A stretch of DNA of 64,000 bases from Halogranum gelatinilyticum (GCF_900103715.1 NZ_FNHL01000001.1:539295-603294), one strand, 5' to 3'; positions 16,257-25,987 are shown, counted from the first letter of the stretch. The notes: generated by a model not told the origin, from the letters alone. Made by a program: numbers and translations.

Positions 16257-17783
16257 TTACGCCGAGTCGAGGTCGTAGAGCGCGCCGTACTTCTCGGTGA
16301 CGTAGTCGAGGAAGTAGTCGGCGGTGAAGTCCTCGCCCGTCGCCTCCACGACCAGCTCGTTCGTCTCGTAGCGTTGGCCGTGGCGGTGGACGTTCTCCGT
16401 CAGCCACTCGTGGAGCGCGTCGAAGTCGCCCGCGCGGATCTGGCCGTCGAGGTCGCCGATGTCGTCCTCTGCGGCGGCGTAGAGCTGGGCGGCCATGACG
16501 CTGCCGAGCGAGTAGGTCGGGAAGTAGCCGAAGCTCCCGTGGCTCCAGTGGATGTCCTGCAGACAGCCCTCGCTGTCGGTCTCCGGGCGGATACCGAGAT
16601 ACTCCTCGTACTTGTCGTTCCACGTCTCCGGCACGTCGGCGACGTCGAGGTCGCCGCTGATGAGTTCGCGCTCGATCTCGAAGCGGATGACGATGTGGAG
16701 ATGGTAGGTCAGCTCGTCGGCCTCGACGCGGATGAGGTTGTCCTCGTAGACCTGGTTGGCGGCCTCGTACGCCTGCTGGACCGACACGTCCTCTGTCTCC
16801 GGGAACTGCTCTTTGAACGTCGGCAGGAACAGCTCCCAGAAGGCCTGCGAGCGGCCGACGTGGTTCTCCCAGAGCCGCGACTGCGATTCGTGGACCGACA
16901 GGTCGCGCGCCTGCCCCAGCGGCGTGCCATAGGCCTCGTCCGGCAGCCCGAGCGTGTAGGTAGCGTGGCCGAACTCGTGGACCGTCGAGAGCAGCGCGCC
17001 GAGGGGGTCGGACTCGTCGAAGCGGGTCGTCACGCGGGCGTCGAACATCGTCCCCGTCGAGAACGGATGCGGGGCGACGTCGAGGCGGCCGCGTTCCCAC
17101 GGATAGCCGAGGACGTCGAGCGCGTCGCGGACCAGTTCGTCCTGCTGCTCTTCGGGGAACGTGCCCTGGAACGAGTCGACGGCGAGGTCGACGTCCGACT
17201 CGCGGATCTCCTCGATCATCGGCACGAGCGTCGCCTTCACTTCGTCGAGAATCTCTTCGGCCTGGTCGAGCGGGAGACACGGCTCGAAGTCCTCGAACAG
17301 CACCTCGTACGGGTCGCGGTCGGGGTCGATGTGTTCGGCGTACTGCTTCTTCAGGTCGACCAGCCGTTCGAGCGTCGGCGCGAACTTCGAGAAGTCGTTC
17401 TCGGCCTTCGCCTCCTTCCACGCGGGCAACGCCTCCGAGGAGAGCTCCGAGATCTCCTCGACGAGGTCGGTCGGGACGCGAACCTCACGCTCGTAGCTCC
17501 GGCGGACTTCGCGGACGACGGCGGCCTGCTCGTCGTCCAGCTCCTCGGCTTCCAGTTCGTCGAGCAGTTCGCCGATCTCGTCGTCGACGAGGAGGTCGTG
17601 TGAGACCGCAGAGAGCGCGGAGAGCTGCTTGGAACGGGCGGGGGTGCCCTCGTCGGGCATCATCACCTGCTGGTCCCAGCCGAGGACGCCTGCGGCGTTC
17701 TGGACGTTGGAGATACGTTGAATCTTGTCGAGGAGTTCGTCGTAGGCGTCGGCCGACGACTCGGTGGAGGCTTCTGTTGCCAT
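16257..17783 (-). CDS. Carboxypeptidase M32 (Taq family)
   Basis: A 508-residue metallocarboxypeptidase, the usual family length. The zinc site HEFGH is at residues 269-273 with the third ligand Glu in VHESQSRLWEN (297-307), and the substrate-binding DXRXT-type segment FDARVTTRF lies at about 247-255. The substrate-groove sequence IRFEIERELISGDL and the C-terminal catalytic-like IHWSHGSFGYFPTYSLG segment are also present. M32 enzymes remove C-terminal residues from peptides in the cytoplasm, feeding peptide turnover. Single gene with its own promoter. Confidence 0.96.
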   Translation of the reverse strand: MATEASTESSADAYDELLDKIQRISNVQNAAGVLGWDQQVMMPDEGTPARSKQLSALSAVSHDLLVDDEIGELLDELEAEELDDEQAAVVREVRRSYEREVRVPTDLVEEISELSSEALPAWKEAKAENDFSKFAPTLERLVDLKKQYAEHIDPDRDPYEVLFEDFEPCLPLDQAEEILDEVKATLVPMIEEIRESDVDLAVDSFQGTFPEEQQDELVRDALDVLGYPWERGRLDVAPHPFSTGTMFDARVTTRFDESDPLGALLSTVHEFGHATYTLGLPDEAYGTPLGQARDLSVHESQSRLWENHVGRSQAFWELFLPTFKEQFPETEDVSVQQAYEAANQVYEDNLIRVEADELTYHLHIVIRFEIERELISGDLDVADVPETWNDKYEEYLGIRPETDSEGCLQDIHWSHGSFGYFPTYSLGSVMAAQLYAAAEDDIGDLDGQIRAGDFDALHEWLTENVHRHGQRYETNELVVEATGEDFTADYFLDYVTEKYGALYDLDSA

Positions 17784-17988
17784 CGCAGAGGGCTTCGATT
17801 CGTAGGTAATTAAAAGGCTGTTTTCGCGTGTCCCACCCGGCTCGTTCGACGATGCCGCGGCCGTCGCGCCCCGCGACCGTCACCGACGACGGTGCTCGCG
17901 TCGCTCGCCGTCGCCCGTGTCTCGCGCCGTCGAAAGAAGTCGACGTGACGACGGAGCAGTAGCAGTGTCCCGGCCGACGGCTGCGTGC

Positions 17989-18402
17989 TCAGTCGTCCGC
18001 GGCAGCCCCGCCCGCCGCACCCTGTTGGCTCTTGACGTGTTCGACGATCCCCGCAGTCTCGTCGACGAACTCGTTGTAGTCCACCTGTGCCCCGTGTAGC
18101 ACGGTCGAGAAGTATCGAATCGTACTCGCGAGGTTGACAGCCTCCATAATCTGCTCGTCGGAGGCACCATCGACCTTCGCCTGTTCTGTGTGGAAGTGAG
18201 TGCAGTACTGACACTGCAACGCGGCTGCGACACCCACGCCGATCAACGCCTTGTCCCGGGGTTGCAGGCTCGTCTCGCTCAGTTCGAGGTCGCGGACGAT
18301 TCCCCAACTGTGGTCGGCCGCCGGGTCCGAGAGCCCCTCGATCCAACTGGGAACCCGTCCCAGCATCCCTTCGATTTCCGTTCGTGTTTCGGTTGAAACC
18401 AT
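17989..18402 (-). CDS. Carboxymuconolactone decarboxylase / AhpD-like protein
   Basis: A 137-residue all-helical protein. The redox motif CQYCTHFH at about residues 67-74 has the CxxC plus downstream His of AhpD-type proteins, so a peroxide-defence or thiol role is more likely than aromatic degradation. The ATG at 18402 starts the fold; the upstream frame extension lacks family sequence. No peroxiredoxin gene lies next to it. Its C-terminus is Ala/Gly-rich. Confidence 0.85.
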   Translation of the reverse strand: MVSTETRTEIEGMLGRVPSWIEGLSDPAADHSWGIVRDLELSETSLQPRDKALIGVGVAAALQCQYCTHFHTEQAKVDGASDEQIMEAVNLASTIRYFSTVLHGAQVDYNEFVDETAGIVEHVKSQQGAAGGAAADD

Positions 18403-18610
18403 ACGTCTCTCTCCTGTCGGGTTTCGCTCCCACCCGCCGTTCTCACCCCACCGCTCGGGAGCGAGAAACCCGGATAGAGATTCGTCGAGAGCGGACATAA
18501 CCGTGAGTCACGTCCGCGGAGACTGTCTCGCCGAAGTGACTTCCTTCGGGGGAATGATAGTCCGTGACATGCCCCGTCCTCGGAGACATCGGGGGCAGCA
18601 GGGCGGTGTT

Positions 18611-18657
18611 CGTGTTCCTCCTCGTATTCGTGCTCCTCCCCGTATTCCTCCTCGGAT
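18611..18657. repeat. Imperfect 18-bp tandem repeat in an intergenic stretch
   Basis: Two and a half copies of an 18-bp unit (18611-18628 and 18629-18646, 16 of 18 identical, then a partial copy). On the minus strand it could encode Glu/His-rich peptide, but there is no start or promoter. Probably not translated. Confidence 0.4.
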
Positions 18658-18680
18658 TCGGGTTCCTGTCCACACACCGC

Positions 18681-19760
18681 TCAGTCGGCACCGACCGATT
18701 CGGCCGCGTTCAGATAGAGGCGGTAACACCGCTCCAGCACGTCGATACTGACGCTCTCACTCTCGGTGTGGGCCTCCCCCGGCTCCGAGGCACCCGCGAC
18801 GACGCAGGTCGTCCCGGCCTGCGAGAGCCAGCCGGCGTCGGTCGCGTGGGGCTTCGTCGTCAACTCGGGGGCGTTCGCCTGGGCGTCGCGGGCCGCCGCA
18901 AGCACCGTGTCGGCGAACGCCTCGTCGTCGCACTCCATCGGCGGTAGGTCCTGGTCGACGGTCCACTCGACGCCCTCTATCTCCTCGACGGCCTCCAGCG
19001 CGACGCGCTCCCCGGGGACGGTCCGCTCGTCGACGGTTATCTCACAGCGGTCGGGGATGACGTTCCACGCCGACCCCCCGTCGATTCCCGTGACGGCGAC
19101 GCTTCCCTGCACCTCGTTTCCGAGCACCTCAGCTTCGGGGAAGGCCATCTCGCGGACGAGGTCGACGGCGTCGCAGGCGCGGTAGACGGCGTTCACGCCC
19201 GACTCGGGAACGCTCGCGTGGGTCGCCTCGCCGTGGGCGACGATGGTGCTACCGCGGCGACCCTTGTGGGCGACGACGACGTCGGTCACGTCGTCGCCGG
19301 TGTAGTTGGTCGACCCCTCGCCGACGAGTGCGTAGTCCGGGGCGAAGCCGTCGTCGATGGCTGCGCGGGCACCCACGCCGCCGATCTCCTCGCCGACGAA
19401 ACTGACGAACAGGAGTTCGCACGCGGGGTCGGCGTCGCGGAAGGCACACATCGCGGCGGCGACGGAACCCTTCATGTCCGCCGTCCCTCTGCCGTAGAGT
19501 CGGCCGTCGCGTTCCTCGACCACGTAGCTGTCTCCCTCCGTCTGCCGGTCCGCTGGCGGGACGACGTCGTGGTGGCCGACGAGGGCGAACGAGACGTCGC
19601 CCGTGCCCTTTCGAGCGATGACGTTGCCCGCGTCGTCGCGGGTCACGTCGGCGTCGGTCTCGCGGCGGAGCCACGCCTCGATGGCGTCGCCCGCGGCGGT
19701 CTCGTCTTCGTGGCTCGGAATCGCCACGAGTTCGCGGGTCAGATCGGCGACGTCGGTCAT
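18681..19760 (-). CDS. M20-family metallopeptidase (DapE/ArgE-like)
   Basis: A 359-residue zinc amidohydrolase. Metal-site motifs are GHHDVVPP (first His and Asp), GRGTADMKGS (bridging Asp), and FVGEEIGGVGAR (catalytic Glu pair); the dimerisation domain lies in the middle (HKGRRGSTIVAHGEATHASVP). It is closest in pattern to succinyl-diaminopimelate desuccinylase/acetylornithine deacetylase-like proteins, and the true substrate is open. The ATG at 19760 begins MTDVADL; an upstream ATG at 19805 is not supported by family sequence. Confidence 0.9.
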   Translation of the reverse strand: MTDVADLTRELVAIPSHEDETAAGDAIEAWLRRETDADVTRDDAGNVIARKGTGDVSFALVGHHDVVPPADRQTEGDSYVVEERDGRLYGRGTADMKGSVAAAMCAFRDADPACELLFVSFVGEEIGGVGARAAIDDGFAPDYALVGEGSTNYTGDDVTDVVVAHKGRRGSTIVAHGEATHASVPESGVNAVYRACDAVDLVREMAFPEAEVLGNEVQGSVAVTGIDGGSAWNVIPDRCEITVDERTVPGERVALEAVEEIEGVEWTVDQDLPPMECDDEAFADTVLAAARDAQANAPELTTKPHATDAGWLSQAGTTCVVAGASEPGEAHTESESVSIDVLERCYRLYLNAAESVGAD

Positions 19761-19832
19761 TGTCGGGGGCGAGGGGATGCTCGGCCTTAACGATAGGTAT
19801 GGCAACGAACCCGACTGTCTGCCGAGCGAGAG

Positions 19833-19839
19833 TTTATAT
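19833..19839 (+). promoter_or_regulatory. TATA box of the histidine kinase gene
   Basis: tttatat is centred 26 bp before the ATG at 19862, the spacing of a leaderless transcript. It confirms this start over longer in-frame options. Confidence 0.5.
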
Positions 19840-19861
19840 CCGAGAACAGCCTCTGGATAGT

Positions 19862-20974
19862 ATGATTTCTGGGAGAGACGGGGAGAACCAGGTGACGCCC
19901 TCCACAGACCTGCTCTACGGCGTGTTCGAGACGAGTCCGGTCAGCCTCGTCGTCACCGACAGAGCAGGGACGATTACCGACGTGAACGAGCGGACGGAAC
20001 AGCTCCTCGGCGTGCCGACCAGCACGCTCGTCGGCGAGAGCGTCTTCGACCAGCAGTGGGACGCGAAAGACGCCGACGGCCGACCGCTGTCGGAGTCGTA
20101 CAACCCCTTCGTCCGAGCCCTCGGGGGGAAGGCGACTGACGGCCAGGAGCTGTCTCTCGTGCTCCCGACCGGTCGGCGAGTCGCCTTCCGGGTCAACTGC
20201 GCACCCGTCTACGACGACGGCCGGGTCGTCGCCGCCGTGGCCGCCTTCGAGGATCTGACCGCGGCTGGCCTCCGTGAGCAGGAGCTGTCGGCGAAGAACC
20301 GCCAGCTCGAAGCCCTCGCGAGCGTCCTCTCACACGACCTCCGGAATCCGCTCGCAATCGCCCGCGGTTATCTCGACCTCGCAGCGGAGACGGGCGACCT
20401 GGCCCATCTCGACCGCGTCGCCGGTGCCCACGAACGGATGGAGGAACTGATCGACAGTCTCCTGCTCTTGGCGCGGCGTGGCAAGGCAATCGGCCGCCGC
20501 GAGCCGGTGTCGCTGGCCGATGCAGCCCGGACAGCGTGGGCCACCGTCGAGACCGGGACGGCGACGCTCACCGTCGACGAGGATCTCGGGACCGTTGCGG
20601 CCGACCGGGTCCGGCTCCAACAGCTGTTCGAGAACCTCTTTCGGAACAGCGTAGAGCATGGCTCCACGAGCAGCCGGACGCAGTCCGGCGACTCGGTCGA
20701 GCACGGCGACGGCGACAGCCACGTCACCGTCGCCCCCTCCGAGACCACGACGGGCTTCACCGTCAGCGACGACGGCGCGGGGCTGCCGGGCGTCGCCGAC
20801 CGGATCCCGCTCGACGCCTACCTCGAAACGGGCGAGAGTGCCACCGGTCTCGGCCTGAAGATCGTCCTGGCGGTCAGCGAGGGCCACGGCTGGCAGGCGT
20901 CCGTCGCGCCAGCGTCCGGCGGCGGCGCGCACTTCGAGTTTCTCACCGGCGACGCTGTCGCCGTGACCGAGTGA
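19862..20974 (+). CDS. PAS-domain sensor histidine kinase
   Basis: A 370-residue soluble kinase: a PAS domain at about residues 15-130, HisKA with the phosphorylated His in SHDLRNP (His158), and HATPase with FENLFRNSVEH (N box), DDGAGLPG (G1), and ATGLGLKIV (G2). No membrane helix, so the signal is cytoplasmic or redox/light-like through PAS. An Asp/Ser-rich insertion (TSSRTQSGDSVEHGDGD) sits after the N box. No response regulator is next door, which is common for haloarchaeal kinases. Confidence 0.92.
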   Translation: MISGRDGENQVTPSTDLLYGVFETSPVSLVVTDRAGTITDVNERTEQLLGVPTSTLVGESVFDQQWDAKDADGRPLSESYNPFVRALGGKATDGQELSLVLPTGRRVAFRVNCAPVYDDGRVVAAVAAFEDLTAAGLREQELSAKNRQLEALASVLSHDLRNPLAIARGYLDLAAETGDLAHLDRVAGAHERMEELIDSLLLLARRGKAIGRREPVSLADAARTAWATVETGTATLTVDEDLGTVAADRVRLQQLFENLFRNSVEHGSTSSRTQSGDSVEHGDGDSHVTVAPSETTTGFTVSDDGAGLPGVADRIPLDAYLETGESATGLGLKIVLAVSEGHGWQASVAPASGGGAHFEFLTGDAVAVTE

Positions 20975-21035
20975 CGTCGGTGCCGACGAGTCCTGTTAAA
21001 CACCCTTATCAACGCGCCGACCCTACCCGGCAGAC

Positions 21036-22919
21036 ATGAAGATAGTGCCGGACACGAGCGCGGTCATCGATGGCCGTGTGTCCGAGCGGATCGAGTCGGG
21101 AACCTACGAGGAGTTAACGGTCTTGGTCCCCGAGGCGGTCGTCGGCGAACTCGAATCGCAGGCCAACGACGGCCGCGACAGCGGCTGGGAGGGGCTCGAA
21201 GAGCTCCAGCGGCTGACGAACTTCGCCGACGACGGGACGATCACGGTCGAGTATATCGGCCGCCGGGCGCGTGGCGACGAGCGCGACGCGGCCCACGAGG
21301 GCGACGTCGACGCGCTCATCCGCGACCTCGCCGACGACCACGACGCCACGCTCCTGACGAGCGACGGCGTGCAGGCCGAGGTGGCGAAGGCCAAGGGGCT
21401 CGCCGTCGAGTACGTCGAGCCGAGAGGCCGCGGCAAAGAGCATCTGGCTATCGAGGAGTTCTTCGACGACCAGACGATGAGCGTCCATCTCAAGGTCGGC
21501 ACGAAGCCGAAGGCCAAACGCGGCGCGCTGGCCGAGATGCACTACGAGACCATCCGCGATGAGGTCTCGACCGAGGCGGACCTGAAAGAGTGGGCACACG
21601 ACATCGAGGAGAGTGCCCGCGCCAGCCCCGAGGGCTTCGTCGAGCTGCAGGAGCCGGGCATGACCATCGTCCAGTTCCACGACTACCGGATCGCCGTCGC
21701 CCGCCCGCCCTTTGCGGACGCGCTGGAAATCACGGCAGTTCGCCCCATCGCCAAGACGGACATGGACGACTACGAGTTCGCCGACGAACTCAAATCGCGC
21801 CTGGCAGAACGCCAGCGCGGCGTCCTCATCTCCGGCGCGCCGGGTGCCGGGAAGTCCACCTTCGCGCAGGCCGTCGCGGAGTTCCTCAACGACAACGACT
21901 ACGCGGTCAAGACGATGGAGAAGCCGCGCGACCTGCAGGTCGGTCCCGAGATTACTCAATATACTGCTCTCGGCGGCCAGATGGAGAAGACGGCCGACTC
22001 GCTGCTCTTGGTGCGCCCCGACTACACCATCTACGACGAGGTGCGCAAGACCAACGACTTCAGCGTCTTCGCCGACATGCGGCTCGCTGGCGTCGGCATG
22101 GTCGGTGTCGTCCACGCGACCCGCGCCATCGACGCCCTCCAGCGGCTCGTCGGCCGGGTCGAACTCGGCATGATTCCGCAGGTCGTCGACACCGTCGTCT
22201 ACATCGAGGCCGGTGAGGTTCACACGGTCTACGACGTGACGACGGAGGTCAAGGTGCCCGCGGGCATGACCGCCGAGGACCTCGCCCGTCCGGTCATCCA
22301 GGTCCGGGACTTCGAGACGAAGAAGCCCGCCTACGAGATCTACACCTTCAACCGACAGGTCGTCACCGTCCCGCTCGACGACGAAGAGGGCGGCAAAGAG
22401 GAGTCCAGCGTCGGCCGCATCGCCCGCCAGGAGATCGAGCGCGAGATCCGCTCTATCGCCCGCGGGCACGTCGACGTCGAACTCCAGGGACAGAACAAGG
22501 CGGTCGTCTACGTCGAGGAGGACGACATCTCCTACGTCATCGGCAAGGGCGGCGGCCGCATCAACGACATCGAAGGTCGGCTCGGTATCGACATCGACGT
22601 CCGAACCCACGAGGAGAACCCGAAGATGGGCGACAGCGCGTCGAGCGCGTCGAGCGCGTCGAGTGCCGGAAGCTCCTCGCACAGCGGGCAGGTCAGCGAG
22701 GGCGACATCGTGACGCCCGAGATCACCTCTCGGCACGTCGTCATCCGGATGGACGAGCACGTCGGCGAGACGGTCGAGGTCCGCGCCGACGGCGAGTATC
22801 TCTTCACGGCGACGGTCGGCCGCGGCGGGGACATCCAGGTCTCCCGCGGCAGTGCCATCGCCGACGAACTCGAGGACGCCATCGACCGCAAGAAGCAGAT
22901 CACCGTCGTCGCGGCGTAA
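21036..22919 (+). CDS. PINc / PilT-type ATPase / KH protein
   Basis: A 627-residue archaeal fusion. N-terminal PIN nuclease-like domain (residues 1-130) with Asp6, Glu38-type and the Asp91/Asp110 acids; then a PilT/secretion-type ATPase with Walker A GAPGAGKST (267-275) and YDEVRKTNDF Walker B region; then a KH domain with VIGKGGGRINDIEGRLG. A Ser/Ala linker of repeated SSA triplets (about residues 534-544) joins the C-terminal beta domain. The combination is conserved in archaea and suggests an RNA-handling machine, but no reaction is established. A TATA-like cccttatc lies 28 bp before the ATG. Confidence 0.93.
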   Translation: MKIVPDTSAVIDGRVSERIESGTYEELTVLVPEAVVGELESQANDGRDSGWEGLEELQRLTNFADDGTITVEYIGRRARGDERDAAHEGDVDALIRDLADDHDATLLTSDGVQAEVAKAKGLAVEYVEPRGRGKEHLAIEEFFDDQTMSVHLKVGTKPKAKRGALAEMHYETIRDEVSTEADLKEWAHDIEESARASPEGFVELQEPGMTIVQFHDYRIAVARPPFADALEITAVRPIAKTDMDDYEFADELKSRLAERQRGVLISGAPGAGKSTFAQAVAEFLNDNDYAVKTMEKPRDLQVGPEITQYTALGGQMEKTADSLLLVRPDYTIYDEVRKTNDFSVFADMRLAGVGMVGVVHATRAIDALQRLVGRVELGMIPQVVDTVVYIEAGEVHTVYDVTTEVKVPAGMTAEDLARPVIQVRDFETKKPAYEIYTFNRQVVTVPLDDEEGGKEESSVGRIARQEIEREIRSIARGHVDVELQGQNKAVVYVEEDDISYVIGKGGGRINDIEGRLGIDIDVRTHEENPKMGDSASSASSASSAGSSSHSGQVSEGDIVTPEITSRHVVIRMDEHVGETVEVRADGEYLFTATVGRGGDIQVSRGSAIADELEDAIDRKKQITVVAA

Positions 22920-22944
22920 CCCGGTTTAACCCCTCCTTCGACGC

Positions 22945-23670
22945 TCAGTTCTCCGCGTTTGCGACGTCCACGAACCTGCCGTCTTCGAGCTTTGGCACCG
23001 CCGTCCGCTCGTCGAAGGCGGTGATGTAGTCCAGGAGGTCCGCCTGTCGCGTCGGGTGAGCGGTGTGGAGATAGTCGTCGCCCTTCGCCGTCGGTAGATG
23101 CTGGCGGAAGATTTCTAACTCCACCTCGGTCGGCGGATGGCCGTCGAGATGTCGGCCGACGAGTGTCGCGCCGACGTGGTCCTCGGTGGCGACGTCGCCG
23201 CTGGTGCCCGCGCTGACGACGTACGTCGGCCTGTCGTCGTCGCGGCCGCGGAGATGGGTGGCGAGCGCGCGGGCGTTCGTCGTCGACCCGATGTAGACCT
23301 CCACATCGTCGGAGTCGGCGGCGAGCAGTCGGTTGACCGCACGGCCGCCGTTGGTCGAGGTCATGTAGACCGGCCGGTCCGTGAGGTCGAGGTCCTGCAC
23401 GAAGCTCGGCGAGTTGAAGAAGTCGTAGTCGCCGACGGGCTGGAAGTCCTCGGTTCGGTCGCCGCCGGCGACGACGTCGGGGTTGTCGGCTTTGTGTTCC
23501 AGCGTCTCGGGCTTCTCGCTGACGACGTGCAACGAGGCCGCGCCGTTCTCGAACAGCTCGACCACCGTCGTCGAGAAGAAGATGACGTCGACGACGACGT
23601 AGCTGCCGGGCGCAGGGTCGTCGGGGATCTCCTCACAGCGTTCGATGACTCGCGAGGCGAGCGTGTCCAT
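22945..23670 (-). CDS. comB: 2-phosphosulfolactate phosphatase (ComB) family
   Basis: A 241-residue protein with the ComB fold: VVVDVIFFSTTVVELFENG near residues 25-44, the FFNSPSFV region, and TSTNGGRAVNRL as the nucleophile/phosphate loop. The true enzyme makes sulfolactate for coenzyme M, which haloarchaea do not use, so the substrate here is unclear. The short form starting at 23670 (MDTLASRV) is preferred; the frame upstream is not family-like. Convergent with the PIN-ATPase gene. Confidence 0.85.
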   Translation of the reverse strand: MDTLASRVIERCEEIPDDPAPGSYVVVDVIFFSTTVVELFENGAASLHVVSEKPETLEHKADNPDVVAGGDRTEDFQPVGDYDFFNSPSFVQDLDLTDRPVYMTSTNGGRAVNRLLAADSDDVEVYIGSTTNARALATHLRGRDDDRPTYVVSAGTSGDVATEDHVGATLVGRHLDGHPPTEVELEIFRQHLPTAKGDDYLHTAHPTRQADLLDYITAFDERTAVPKLEDGRFVDVANAEN

Positions 23671-23842
23671 CGGCGTCTCTACGTGACGAGACGGTCTTAA
23701 CTGTCCCTCTCGGCAGGCCGAGAGTCTCCCACGGGAGAACGAAGCGTCACTGGTTATGTCTGCGCGGCGCGTAGGTCTATAGTCACTCGTGTGGACGGCG
23801 AGGCTGTGGTCTCCGCCATCCACACCGCGACGGAGATTCATC

Positions 23843-24517
23843 ATGAAAGTAGTGCTCGAAGACGGGATGACGCTCGACTGTGGGAACTACAAGGCCGTCG
23901 ACGCGGGCCTCGTCCTGACAGAAGACAAAAAGCGCAAACACGTCATCGGGTTCGTCCCACACGACGAGGTTCGGTTCGTCCTGCCGGACGACGTGCTGAC
24001 ACAGCGGGAGACGGAGAACGGGGCGAGTGAGTTCGTCTACGTCTCGGACGCGGAGCAACAGACACGCATCGAGGAACTGGAAGCGACCGTCGCCGACCTC
24101 GAAGCCCAGTTGCTGGAAACGGCCGCGGACGCCGAAGCGGGGGCGAAGGCGCGCCACCACGTCGACGAACCGGAGAACCTCGAAGTCATCGACGGCATCG
24201 GGCCGACGTACCACGGACGGCTCACCGACGCGGGCATCACGACCTTCGAGGGGCTCCGCCGGTCGAGCGTCGCCAAAGTCGTCGAGGCGACGGGCGTCTC
24301 CGAGGAGCGCGCGCAGGGGTGGATCGACGCGACGAAGATGCGCGGCGGTGAACTGGTGCCGACCGAGGAGGAAGCGGTGGATGAGGGGACGGCGACCGAC
24401 GAGACAGCGGACGAGTCGGCCGACGCGACCTCGACCGCCGAAGCCGCCGAAACCGACGACGAACCGACCGAAGGCGAATCGGAGACGACCCCCGAGGAGT
24501 CGAGTGCGACGAGCTGA
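23843..24517 (+). CDS. Helix-hairpin-helix domain protein
   Basis: A 224-residue acidic protein. The N-terminal 60 residues form a small beta domain; a short coiled coil (RIEELEATVADLEAQLLE) follows; then a helix-hairpin-helix fold of the DUF4332/'topoisomerase-like' kind, LEVIDGIGPTYHGRLTDAGITTFEGL, at about residues 113-138; then a low-complexity Glu/Thr/Ala tail. HhH repeats bind DNA non-specifically or mediate contacts. Function unknown. Convergent (3 bp apart) with the ATP-grasp-like gene. Confidence 0.8.
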   Translation: MKVVLEDGMTLDCGNYKAVDAGLVLTEDKKRKHVIGFVPHDEVRFVLPDDVLTQRETENGASEFVYVSDAEQQTRIEELEATVADLEAQLLETAADAEAGAKARHHVDEPENLEVIDGIGPTYHGRLTDAGITTFEGLRRSSVAKVVEATGVSEERAQGWIDATKMRGGELVPTEEEAVDEGTATDETADESADATSTAEAAETDDEPTEGESETTPEESSATS

Positions 24518-24520
24518 CCG

Positions 24521-25312
24521 TCAGATCTCCACGTGGAGCCGCGGCGGGGCCGTCTGGAGACAGTCGACGACGGAGTCGACGACGACGTCGACCATGTCGG
24601 CACCCTCGAAGCTCGTCGCGGGGGTGACGTCGACGGCGTAGTTTCTCCCCTCCGAGATGACGACGTCGACGCCGAGTGCGCGGGCGTCGACGAGATGCAG
24701 CAGGCGGCGGAGTCTCGCGACGACCGCCGGGTCGGGCGTCACGGGACCGATGATCTCCCTCTCGCCGTGGAGTTCTGACCGCGAGAGCACGCAACTGACG
24801 TGGGTGGTGAGGCCGTCGTCGACGGCGTAGTACGTGAAGTCGAAGGGGTCGGCGGCGACCAGTTCCTGATAGACGTCGCTCTCGCCGCCGCCCGTGGGGG
24901 GAGACCCACCGTGCCAGTCGAACAGTTCCTTCGCGACGGACGGCCCGTCGGGCGGCTCGGACGAGACGGCGGGCACGTCGAAGCCGGCGGCTTCGAGCGC
25001 GGTGACGCCGACGAGGCGGGCAGCGAGGAAGTGTGCGACCGTGCCGTTCCACGTCGGCACGCCGGTGCGGTCGGCGTACCGGAGTGCGCGGAACGACGCG
25101 GGGTCGACGGCTGTGTTGAGGAGGAGAGAGAGGCCGTCGATCTCCGCGGGAAAGAGGTCGACACCCGGCTGGAAGAACTCGACGTCGTAGCCGAGTGTCT
25201 CCAGTCGGTCGGCGACCGGACCGAACGTCGGATGGTCCGCCCGACAGATGAGTCCGACCGGTCCGAACCGTGGCCCTGTCGGTGTGGCACTCGCTGTCAT
25301 GGTCGGGGGCAT
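24521..25312 (-). CDS. ATP-grasp-like protein of unknown function
   Basis: A 263-residue protein. An N-terminal Rossmann-like part (GPVGLICRADHPTFGPVADRLETLGYDVEFF) is followed by a segment that looks like the ATP-grasp lid and acidic site, ending in YAVDVTPATSFEGAD where the Asp/Asn metal ligands would lie. It is shorter than RimK-type ligases and lacks an obvious glycine-rich loop, so activity is uncertain. An internal ATG at 25300 may be the start. Confidence 0.55.
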   Translation of the reverse strand: MPPTMTASATPTGPRFGPVGLICRADHPTFGPVADRLETLGYDVEFFQPGVDLFPAEIDGLSLLLNTAVDPASFRALRYADRTGVPTWNGTVAHFLAARLVGVTALEAAGFDVPAVSSEPPDGPSVAKELFDWHGGSPPTGGGESDVYQELVAADPFDFTYYAVDDGLTTHVSCVLSRSELHGEREIIGPVTPDPAVVARLRRLLHLVDARALGVDVVISEGRNYAVDVTPATSFEGADMVDVVVDSVVDCLQTAPPRLHVEI

Positions 25313-25445
25313 GGTCGGAAAGAAGGGGGTTGTGGGAGTTAACTATTTTTCAGGGTTCGACCGAACGTCGCGCCAGCCACGTCACGCCGTCGGGCGAACA
25401 CCGAAGCCGAAAACGGTACTTGCCGTCAGAACCCGAAGCGTCTGC

Positions 25446-25721
25446 CTACTCGGCGCACTGCACTTCTTCGCCGCCGTCAGCCTTTGCCTTGGGTTTGTTG
25501 AGTTGATAGAGGTTCTGTCGGGCGTCGGCGAAGTAGACGTCTTCGTCGACCATCCCGATACCTTCCAGTCGTTCGAGTGCGTACCGGACCGTTCGTGCCG
25601 AGAGCATCGACTCTTCGACGATGCCCTTCTGCGTCAGTGCCCCGTTGTATTCGAGGACTTTGAACACGAGTTTCGCACTCGGTGGAAGGTCGTCCAGGTT
25701 CTCCTCTGCAGTTCCAGCCAT
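25446..25721 (-). CDS. Winged-helix DNA-binding protein, MarR/TrmB-like
   Basis: A 91-residue protein that is mostly one winged helix: PPSAKLVFKVLEYNGALTQKGIVEESMLSARTVRYALERLEGIGMV holds helices 2-3 and the turn. The recognition helix starts at about Ser40. It has no ligand domain, as with many short haloarchaeal regulators, so it probably acts as a dimer on nearby or distant promoters. The ATG at 25721 gives the conserved start. Confidence 0.82.
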   Translation of the reverse strand: MAGTAEENLDDLPPSAKLVFKVLEYNGALTQKGIVEESMLSARTVRYALERLEGIGMVDEDVYFADARQNLYQLNKPKAKADGGEEVQCAE

Positions 25722-25987
25722 CACTACGATTCGAAACGCGCCAGCGGCATAAAGGTTGATGGCTTGCATCCCCGGTACCTGCCGCCACCGACGAGCACAG
25801 GAGCTCTAACCGGTAAACTAGACGCTATTCAGGCCGGGCAAACGTGCACACCTGTGAACACCCTTGGTGCCCGAGTCTTATCAGCGTAGTGGATAGCCTG
25901 ACGCGCGACCGGGTCGCTCTCGACGGAGGGAACCGTTCGTGCGGCGCAAGCGAACACCTTTTCATTCTCGCTATCGGACTGTGGGGC

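Noticed and set aside
18564-18947. Plus-strand membrane-like protein over the 18-bp repeats
   Set aside because: The hydrophobic stretch comes from the repeat; the rest overlaps the M20 peptidase on the other strand and has no family sense.
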